The position numbers were made by a program, and so were the translations under genes. A stretch of DNA of 64,000 nt. Origin: Phenylobacterium sp. (GTDB taxonomy: Bacteria; Pseudomonadota; Alphaproteobacteria; Caulobacterales; Caulobacteraceae). The notes beneath the pieces are model-generated. The model had not been told where the DNA came from. It did no database searches and worked only from the letters and a program-made list of their open reading frames with translations. The DNA is taken from the NCBI RefSeq assembly GCF_030651185.1, contig NZ_JAUSCJ010000041.1, forward strand, positions 157,693 through 221,692. The letters run 5' to 3'. Within the stretch, counting starts at the first letter, position 1; each line of letters begins with the position of its first letter. This document shows positions 57,902 to 64,000 of this stretch, piece after piece.

Positions 57902-58951
57902 TCAGCCGGGCCAGCGGGCCAGAAGCCCCCGCAGCGCCGCGATGAGCGCCAGGGGCTGGTCGACCATGATGTGGTGCGCCGAATCGGGGATGGCGATCTC
58001 CAGCATGTCCTTGGGCAGGGGTGAGGGCCGGTCGTCGCTGATCCGCGACTTCACCACCGAGCGGTCGCCATAGATGTGCACCAGGGGCACGGTGACCTTG
58101 GGCGGCCCCTCGGCGGTCATGCCCATCATCACGCTGCGGTCGAGCTTGTTCCACATCGCCGGGTCGAACCGCCAGGTCCAGCCCTCCCCGCCGCCATCCG
58201 GCAGCGGCGCGCGCTTCAGGGAGCGGCGGGCGATGAAGTCGGCGATGAACAGGTTGCCGGCCACCTGGGGAGGCATGAAGCGGAAGCGGGCGAGCGCCGC
58301 CTCTTCCGTCGGATAGACACGAGCGGCGCGATCCCCGGTGGGGATATTGCGGACCTGCTGCTCCTGCATCCGCTTGGCCTCCGGCGAGTCCGGCGGCGGA
58401 CCGCCGAAGCCGGTGTCCACCAGCACCGCGGCGCGCATGCGCTCCGGGTGGGCGGCCGCGGCGAAGAACACCTGACTGCCGCCGAAGGAGTGGCCGATAT
58501 AGATCGGCTTGCCTGCCTCATAGAGGCCGGTGGCGCGGGCCACGGCCTCGGCGTCCTCGGCGAAGTCCTGGAAGGCGTAGCTCTCGCGCCAGTCCGACGC
58601 GCCCATGCCGGCCAGCGACATCGAGGTCACACGGTAGTCCTGGGCCAGATAGGGGGCGATGAAGCTCCACCAGTCGGCGTGGGCGGAGTTGCCGTGAACC
58701 AGCAGCAAACCCGGCTTGCCCAGCTCGCCCCAGGTCAGGGCCTCGATCTTTGTGCCCAGCGAGGTGACGAAGCTGCGCTCCGGCTCCTGGGCGATGGCGT
58801 CCAGGAACCATTCCGGCGCATCGGGATGGCGGCCGCGGAACGGCGCCAGCGGCGCCTGCACCTGAGGCGGCAGGCTGCCGGGCTCGGAATGGATGGGACG
58901 GTCGTCGTAGCCGACGGGCGCGCCTTCCTTGATCGCCGGATCCAGAGCCAT
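57902..58951 (-). CDS. Alpha/beta-hydrolase
   Basis: The ATG at 58951 overlaps the upstream stop as ATGA and gives 349 residues; the track extension lies within the thioesterase gene. GLLLVHGNSAHADWWSFIAPYLA is the oxyanion loop. The nucleophile is in IYIGHSFGGSQVFFAAA (GxSxG). The acid is in IYGDRSVV and the His in DSAHHIMVD. It is a general hydrolase, translationally coupled to the PaaI-like thioesterase, suggesting they act on related acyl compounds. Confidence 0.9.
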   Translation of the reverse strand: MALDPAIKEGAPVGYDDRPIHSEPGSLPPQVQAPLAPFRGRHPDAPEWFLDAIAQEPERSFVTSLGTKIEALTWGELGKPGLLLVHGNSAHADWWSFIAPYLAQDYRVTSMSLAGMGASDWRESYAFQDFAEDAEAVARATGLYEAGKPIYIGHSFGGSQVFFAAAAHPERMRAAVLVDTGFGGPPPDSPEAKRMQEQQVRNIPTGDRAARVYPTEEAALARFRFMPPQVAGNLFIADFIARRSLKRAPLPDGGGEGWTWRFDPAMWNKLDRSVMMGMTAEGPPKVTVPLVHIYGDRSVVKSRISDDRPSPLPKDMLEIAIPDSAHHIMVDQPLALIAALRGLLARWPG

Positions 58952-59427
58952 CAGGCCACCCCTCGCACTTCTCGCTCGCCCGCCTTGCGGGAGATCGAGC
59001 GGATACCCTTGTAGACGCCGGTGCCGGTGATCAGGGTGCGGTCGCCGCACCAGATCCGGCCCCGGACCGTGAAGACGTCGTCCTGCTCGGTGATGATCTC
59101 GCTGGTCCCCTCCACCCAGTCGCCCATGTGGGCGCCGGAGAGGAAGTCAGTGGTCAGCCGCACGGTCACCCAGCCGATCTCGCGCTTGTTGGAGATCACC
59201 CGGCCCCAGGCCATGTCGGCGAAGCTCATCAGCATGCCGCCGTGGCAGTTGTTCATGCCGTTGGCGTGGTGCTCCTCGACCCGGAAGGCCATCACCTCGT
59301 CGCCGGTCGCGGCGTCGCGGCTGGAATAGAACGGCCCGACCGTGCGGCCGAACCCCCGGTTCCAGAGGTTGATGACAAAACCATCGGGGACGATGGCGGT
59401 CTGGACTTCGGTCAGATCATCGGACAT
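58951..59427 (-). CDS. PaaI-family hot-dog thioesterase
   Basis: The ATG at 59427 ([16 protein letters not shown]) gives 158 residues; the track's longer ORF is shadow upstream. [26 protein letters not shown] is the PaaI/hot-dog motif, with the catalytic-type HGG and [24 protein letters not shown] completes the fold. It overlaps the hydrolase start by four bases. Likely acyl-CoA hydrolysis in the cytoplasm. Confidence 0.9.
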   Translation of the reverse strand: MSDDLTEVQTAIVPDGFVINLWNRGFGRTVGPFYSSRDAATGDEVMAFRVEEHHANGMNNCHGGMLMSFADMAWGRVISNKREIGWVTVRLTTDFLSGAHMGDWVEGTSEIITEQDDVFTVRGRIWCGDRTLITGTGVYKGIRSISRKAGEREVRGVA

Positions 59428-59523
59428 CGCGCAGGGAAATGAACGGGCGGTCGCCGAATGGCAAGCCCTGTCCCGTGGGAAAGCATCTGGACAAGGCGGG
59501 CGCTGCGGGTCTAGGCGGGCGGC

Positions 59524-59949
59524 ATGGTGGGGCGCCAGCAAGGATCGCAAGGATGGGGGGACGCGGGCTTGATGCTCGCCGCTCTCGCCCTGATCGTGCG
59601 CCTGCTGCTTCCCGCCGGCTTCATGCTGTCGCCGGACCGGGCGTCGCTGCCCACCCTGGAGATCTGCACCGCCCAGGGCGCGGTGATGATGTCCATCGAC
59701 GCCGAGGGCCGCTTCCAGGCGATCGATGACCAGGGCCACACGGACGACGATTCAAAGTCCGACCGACCCAGCCATGCCTGCACCTTCGCCGCCACCGGCG
59801 CCGCGGTCGTCGCGCCCCAGCTGATCGCGGTCATCACGCCCATGCCGCTGGTCCGGGTGGCGGCGTCCCTGCTGCCCTCCACCCAGCGCCCCGGCCTCGG
59901 CCTCGCCGCCCCGCCGCCCCCCACCACAGGACCACCCGCCCGACTCTGA
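59524..59949 (+). CDS. DUF2946-like protein upstream of TonB receptor
   Basis: 141 residues. An N-terminal hydrophobic segment ([22 protein letters not shown]) leads to a short extracytoplasmic part with two cysteines ([17 protein letters not shown]) and a histidine, then a Pro-rich end. This resembles the DUF2946 family, often found before TonB-dependent receptors and metal-related genes. It may bind a metal ion, but no direct evidence is visible. It starts 70 bases before the receptor. Confidence 0.75.
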   Translation: MVGRQQGSQGWGDAGLMLAALALIVRLLLPAGFMLSPDRASLPTLEICTAQGAVMMSIDAEGRFQAIDDQGHTDDDSKSDRPSHACTFAATGAAVVAPQLIAVITPMPLVRVAASLLPSTQRPGLGLAAPPPPTTGPPARL

Positions 59950-60019
59950 ACGACGTCCCAAGCTCCGGCCCGCTCCGCGCGGCCGGCCCTTTCCGTTCGG
60001 ATTATCGGATTCCAAGATC

Positions 60020-62296
60020 ATGCTGCGCTATCTGCGCGGCGGCGTTTCGCCGCTCGCCCTCGCCATCGCCTTCCTCGCCAAAGCCCCCGCCGCCCACGCC
60101 GCTGAAGGCGGCGACGCCGGAACCGTCAGCGAACTCATCGTCGTTGGCCAGGGCGACCGCCCCATCACCGTGCAGCCCCGCGGGCTCTCGGTCTCGCTCG
60201 GCCAGACCGAGTTCGAGGCGATCAACGCCATCAATGTCGAAGACCTGATGAAGTACGCGCCGAACTTCTTCGTGCGCAAACGCTTCGCGGGCGACGACAA
60301 CGCCGTGGTCGCCCTGCGCGGCGCCAACACGGTGCAGAGCGCCCGGACCCTGGTTCTGGTGGACGGCTTCGTGGTCTCCAACTTCCTGGGCAACCGGTAC
60401 GACTATCCGCCCAAGTGGAACGTGGTCGGGCCGTCGGAGGTGCGCCAGTTCGACATCGTCTATGGTCCCTATTCGGCCCGCTACGGCGGCAACTCCATGG
60501 GCGGGGTGATCTCGGTCACCACCCGCGCCCCGGAGGGCCAGGAGGTCTACGCCTCGGCCCAGACCTTCGTCATGCCGTTCCAGGAGTACGGCTTCGACCA
60601 GACCTTCCGAGGCTACAGCGCCGAGGGCGGCGCCTCCTACAAGCAGAAAGCTGGTCCCTGGAGCGTGCGCGGCGGGTTCCGGCATTTCGACAATGTCGGC
60701 CAGTCGATGACCTACAACCTGCTCACCGCCACAACGGGGACGGGAACACCTGTCACCGGCGCCTATGACGACAAGCGGCTGGCGAGCCCGGTGTTCGGCG
60801 CCGCCTCGCCGGTCCATGTCGTGCAGGACCAGCTTCGCCTGCGGGTGGGCTATGAGGCCGATAACGGCTGGAAGGCCGAGGCCATGGCCTTCGCCTGGCT
60901 CACCAACCAGGACCTCACCGACAGCCGGACCTTCCTGAAGGACGCCGCCGGCGACCCGGTTTATCAGGGCAGGGTCACCTATGGCGGCCGGACCTGGAAC
61001 GCCACGGGCCTCACCCAATCGGAATCCGACCGCACCGAGTATCTGGGCGGCGTCAAGCTCGGCGGTCCGCTGGCGGGCTGGGACGCCTCGGGGAACCTCT
61101 CGCGTTACTGGATCGCCAGGCAGGACGCCCGCACCTCGCGGGACTCCCTGACCGGCGCCGCCAACGGCACGGGAACCCAGACCCTGGGCCGCACGCCGGG
61201 CTGGTGGACGGGCGACGCCACCCTGGAGCGCAGCTTCGGCGACCACAGGATCGCCGTGGGCCTCAACGCCAATCTCTACGAGACCGACCAGGAGACCTTC
61301 AACACCACCAAGTGGAAGACCGCCACGGCGCCGGTCTTCTCAGCCTCGACCTACGGCAAGACCAGCCTGTGGGGGATGTTCGCGGAGGACGCCTACCAGC
61401 TCGGCGGCGGCTACCGGCTGACCGGCGGCCTGCGGTTCGATAGCTGGCGCGCCTTTGACGGCGGGATCGGCAAGCTGGTGGGTGGCGGCCGGGTCGACAG
61501 CGGCTACGCCACTCGGGAGGACACCTCCGTCAGCCCCAAGCTCAGCCTGCAGGGGCCGCTGCCCGCCGAATGGGAAATGCAGGTCAGCCTCGGCTCGGCC
61601 GTCCGCTTCCCCACCGTCGGCGAACTGTTCCAGGGCCGGATCGACGACATCACGCGCCAGATCGATCCCCAGAGCTTCGACCCCAACCTGAAGCCCGAGA
61701 CCTCCAAGGACGCCAGCCTGATCCTGCGCCGTAGCTTCGGCCCGGTGCGGATGACCACCAGCCTGTTCTACCAGAACATCGACGACGCGATCTTCAGCTT
61801 CAGCGGCCTCAACCCGTTCGGGACCGTGGTCTCCTCCTACAAGAACGTCGATGAGGTCCGGCAGTACGGACTGGAACTGATCCTGGAGGCGACCGACGTC
61901 CTCCTGCCCGGACTCGACATCGACGCCAACGCCTCCTGGATGAGCGCCGAGACCGTGAAGAACAGCGCCAACCGCGCCGCCGAGGGGGTGATGTTCCCGC
62001 GCATTCCCGAGTGGCGATCCAACGGCAACATCCGCTACGCCATCAACCCGGCCTGGAAGGCCTCGCTGGGCTGGCGCTACGCCACCCGGCCGAATTCCGA
62101 CCTGTTCGGCCTCTCCCGTGGCGACGCCTACGGCTTCCAGAGCGAGTACTTCACGGTCGACGCCCGAGTGTCCTGGAAAGTGGCCGAGAAGGCGCAACTG
62201 AGCGTCGGGATCGACAACCTGTTCAACGACCAGGCCTATGTCGCTCACCCCTTGCCGCAGCGGACCTTCGTGGTCGACTTGAAGACCGGCTGGTGA
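60020..62296 (+). CDS. TonB-dependent outer-membrane receptor
   Basis: 758 residues. A signal peptide (about 1-28) and a plug domain (SELIVVGQGDRPITVQPRGLSVSLGQTEFEAINAINVEDLMKYAPNFFVRKR; VALRGANTVQSARTLVLVDGFVVSN) lead to the barrel. YGPYSARYGGNSMGGVISVTTR is the diagnostic TonB-box-to-plug block. The barrel ends ... PLPQRTFVVDLKTGW; the last residue is Trp rather than Phe. It imports a chelated metal or other nutrient. The next gene is a PepSY protein, which supports iron- or copper-chelate use. Substrate unknown. Confidence 0.93.
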   Translation: MLRYLRGGVSPLALAIAFLAKAPAAHAAEGGDAGTVSELIVVGQGDRPITVQPRGLSVSLGQTEFEAINAINVEDLMKYAPNFFVRKRFAGDDNAVVALRGANTVQSARTLVLVDGFVVSNFLGNRYDYPPKWNVVGPSEVRQFDIVYGPYSARYGGNSMGGVISVTTRAPEGQEVYASAQTFVMPFQEYGFDQTFRGYSAEGGASYKQKAGPWSVRGGFRHFDNVGQSMTYNLLTATTGTGTPVTGAYDDKRLASPVFGAASPVHVVQDQLRLRVGYEADNGWKAEAMAFAWLTNQDLTDSRTFLKDAAGDPVYQGRVTYGGRTWNATGLTQSESDRTEYLGGVKLGGPLAGWDASGNLSRYWIARQDARTSRDSLTGAANGTGTQTLGRTPGWWTGDATLERSFGDHRIAVGLNANLYETDQETFNTTKWKTATAPVFSASTYGKTSLWGMFAEDAYQLGGGYRLTGGLRFDSWRAFDGGIGKLVGGGRVDSGYATREDTSVSPKLSLQGPLPAEWEMQVSLGSAVRFPTVGELFQGRIDDITRQIDPQSFDPNLKPETSKDASLILRRSFGPVRMTTSLFYQNIDDAIFSFSGLNPFGTVVSSYKNVDEVRQYGLELILEATDVLLPGLDIDANASWMSAETVKNSANRAAEGVMFPRIPEWRSNGNIRYAINPAWKASLGWRYATRPNSDLFGLSRGDAYGFQSEYFTVDARVSWKVAEKAQLSVGIDNLFNDQAYVAHPLPQRTFVVDLKTGW

Positions 62297-62306
62297 GGGC
62301 GCGAGG

Positions 62307-63722
62307 ATGAACACCTCATACGCCAAGGCGCAGGCCCGCCGCTCGATCCTCGGCCACCGGGCCATCTGGCGCTGGCACTTCTATGCCGGGCTGTTCTGTG
62401 TGCCCTTCGTGGTGGTCCTGGCGATCACCGGGTCGATCTACCTGTTCAAGCCCCAGCTGGAGGCCTGGCTGGACCGGCCCTATGATCACCTGACCCTCAC
62501 CGGCCGGCCGGTCAGCGCGGAGGCGCAGGCCGCCGCCGCCCTGGCCGCCGTGCCCCGCTCCCGGCTCAAGGCCTACGAGGTCCGCCGCGAGGCCGACGAC
62601 GCGGCGCGGGTGACGCTCGGCACAGCGGCCGGAAACGTGTTGGTCTACGTCCACCCGGAGACCAACGCCGTGCTCAAGGTGCTGCCGGAGGCCCGGCGGC
62701 TGATGGAGATCGACAAGACCATCCATGGCGAGCTGCTGCTGGGGGACAAGGGCTCCATCCTCGTGGAGCTGGCGGCCTCCTGGGCCATCGTGATGATCGT
62801 CACCGGCCTCTATCTGTGGTGGCCCAGACAGGCCCAGGGCCTGGCCGGGGTGCTCTATCCGCGCCTCGCCCGAGGCCGGACCCTGTTCTGGCGCGACCTG
62901 CACGCGGTGACAGGGGTCTGGATTTCCGGTCTGGCCCTGTTCCTGCTGCTCACCGGCCTGCCCTGGACCACGGTCTGGAACGGCGGGTTCAAGGAAGTCC
63001 GCAGGATGACGGGTACCTTGGAGGCCAGGCCGGATTGGAGCCAGGGCCGGGCCGCGGAGAAAGCCGCCGACCACGCCGAGCATGATGGCATGGCCCGGAT
63101 GGAGAGCATGGAACACGCGGCCCACGGGGCGGCCCCTCTGGACCGGATGGCGGCCACCGTCCGCGCCCTGGACCTGCCGCCGCCGGTGCTCATCGCCCCG
63201 CCGTCCACGGCCAAGGGCTGGCGCGGTTCGCCGGCCTGGACCGCGCGTTCGGACACCCCCAACCGGCCGCAGCGGGTGACCCTGACCCTCGACCCCGCCA
63301 CGGGCGCGGTGGTGGGGCGCGAGGGCTTCGCCGCCAAGCACCCCATCGACCAGGTGATCGGCTATGGGATCGCCGCCCATGAGGGCCAACTGTTCGGACT
63401 GGCCAACCAGCTGCTGGGGGTGGCCGCCGCCCTGGGCCTGATCCTGCTCAGCGTCAGCGGTTTCGTGATCTGGTGGCGACGCCGTCCCGACGGCGCCCTC
63501 GGGGCGCCCCCGCCCCTGCCCGAGGGTCGGCTGACCGCCGGCCTGGGCCTGATCATCCTGGCCCTGGGCCTGTTCCTGCCGGTCCTGGGCGCCTCGCTGA
63601 TCGTAGTGGCCCTCATCGAGGCCCTGGTCCTCAAGCGGCTCCCCGGCGTCCGGTCCTGGCTGGGCCTGCGCGACACCGCACGCGAGGGCGGAAAATCTAC
63701 GGCTTCATCGTCCGCGCTGTGA
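62307..63722 (+). CDS. PepSY-associated transmembrane protein (putative ferric/cupric reductase partner)
   Basis: 471 residues. The first helix block WRWHFYAGLFCVPFVVVLAITGSIYLFKPQLE is diagnostic of the family. A periplasmic PepSY-like region with VYVHPETNAVLKVLP follows, then DKTIHGELLLGDKGSILVELAASWAIVMIVTGLYLWWPR and RDLHAVTGVWISGLALFLLLTGLPW. The loop at about 260-270 has several His/Met residues (HAEHDGMARMESMEHAAHGAAP), which may bind metal. It starts ten bases after the receptor, so they are an operon. Confidence 0.9.
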   Translation: MNTSYAKAQARRSILGHRAIWRWHFYAGLFCVPFVVVLAITGSIYLFKPQLEAWLDRPYDHLTLTGRPVSAEAQAAAALAAVPRSRLKAYEVRREADDAARVTLGTAAGNVLVYVHPETNAVLKVLPEARRLMEIDKTIHGELLLGDKGSILVELAASWAIVMIVTGLYLWWPRQAQGLAGVLYPRLARGRTLFWRDLHAVTGVWISGLALFLLLTGLPWTTVWNGGFKEVRRMTGTLEARPDWSQGRAAEKAADHAEHDGMARMESMEHAAHGAAPLDRMAATVRALDLPPPVLIAPPSTAKGWRGSPAWTARSDTPNRPQRVTLTLDPATGAVVGREGFAAKHPIDQVIGYGIAAHEGQLFGLANQLLGVAAALGLILLSVSGFVIWWRRRPDGALGAPPPLPEGRLTAGLGLIILALGLFLPVLGASLIVVALIEALVLKRLPGVRSWLGLRDTAREGGKSTASSSAL

Positions 63723-64000
63723 GTTCGGCCAAGCCGTGCAGGATAGTGGCTTCCGCAGAGGTCGCGAGGCTCACCGCGACCGCGCCCGCCGCGATCTTCC
63801 AGCCCGGCAGGGTGGCGTCATAATTGGCCAACAATCTCGCGTCGGCGGTCACCGTGACGCGGCGGGTTTCGCCGGGCGCCAGGGCCACCTTGGCCCAGCC
63901 GATCAGGCGCTGGGAGGGCTTGCCGTCCGAGCCGGTCACCGTCGCATAGACCTGGGGGGTGTCGGTCCCGGCCACGGCGCCGGCGTTCTTGACGTCGAAG
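63697..64000 (-). CDS. C-terminal fragment of glycoside hydrolase family 3-like enzyme (fibronectin III-like domain)
   Basis: The ORF runs to the window edge. The visible end reads FDVKNAGAVAGTDTPQVYATVTG ... RLIGWAKVALAPGETRRVTVTADARLLANYD. Such FnIII-like domains are the standard C-terminus of GH3 beta-glucosidases (V(K/T)NxGxxxGxxVxQxY). Catalytic residues are outside the window. It overlaps the PepSY gene by 26 bases at their ends. Confidence 0.8.
   Translation of the reverse strand, partial: FDVKNAGAVAGTDTPQVYATVTGSDGKPSQRLIGWAKVALAPGETRRVTVTADARLLANYDATLPGWKIAAGAVAVSLATSAEATILHGLAELTARTMKP

Overview
The window is a GC-rich, gene-dense chromosomal segment, most likely from an alphaproteobacterium of the order Caulobacterales (Phenylobacterium/Caulobacter-like). 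This assignment is inferred from several features: a three-subunit proton-pumping transhydrogenase next to an aa3-oxidase subunit IV peptide, the ybgC-tolQRAB-pal-cpoB-tilS order, a GTTC-N7-GTTC type SOS box in front of ruvC, many GTG starts, and very long spurious antisense ORFs. No rRNA, tRNA, CRISPR array, phage or insertion sequence was recognised. Both window edges cut genes: an M28-like peptidase at the left and a glycoside hydrolase family 3-like C-terminus at the right.

Region by region. 1-5 kb: M28-like peptidase, an isomerase/SDR pair divergent from an HxlR regulator, a Crp/Fnr regulator divergent from a TauD-type dioxygenase, and a lipocalin. 5-8.8 kb: two overlapping half-transporters that form a heterodimeric ABC exporter with one degenerate ATP site. 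9-12.7 kb: a divergent lipid-modification module (FAD oxidoreductase and DUF1365 facing a cyclopropane-synthase-like methyltransferase and DUF2177). 12.7-15.9 kb: a KaiC-like double ATPase translationally coupled to a hybrid histidine kinase. 16-20 kb: acyl-CoA synthetase, DegT aminotransferase, patatin. 20.3-24.2 kb: a five-gene cell-envelope operon with LpoB-like, COG3014-like and YcfL-like proteins. 24.4-31.4 kb: a LuxR/alpha-beta-hydrolase fusion, a VOC protein, and a tightly packed oxidoreductase/hydrolase/SDR/phosphatase run.

31.5-44.4 kb: yebC, then about 10 kb of accessory genes (Tat-exported class V aminotransferase, thioesterases, membrane hybrid kinase, CytX-like transporter, PanK-like kinase, acyltransferase), then ruvC-ruvA-ruvB. 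44.4-51.5 kb: the Tol-Pal envelope machine, cpoB and tilS. 51.5-57.8 kb: hydrolase, lipoprotein, LytM-type peptidase, pntB-pntAB-pntAA and the small oxidase subunit. 57.9-64 kb: hydrolase/thioesterase pair, then DUF2946, TonB receptor and PepSY protein, which look like a metal-uptake set.

The most useful non-coding observations are a perfect SOS-box candidate before ruvC; a dispersed hairpin whose 3' arm is the ruvB Shine-Dalgarno sequence; dyad operators before the ABC exporter, the Crp/Fnr gene and the quinone-reductase gene; a repeat family that supplies a stop codon; and four convergent gene pairs that share one CTAG as both stop codons. No wholly new system can be proven from sequence alone. 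The best candidates are the KaiC/hybrid-kinase pair and the LpoB/COG3014/YcfL operon with two unrecognised partners.
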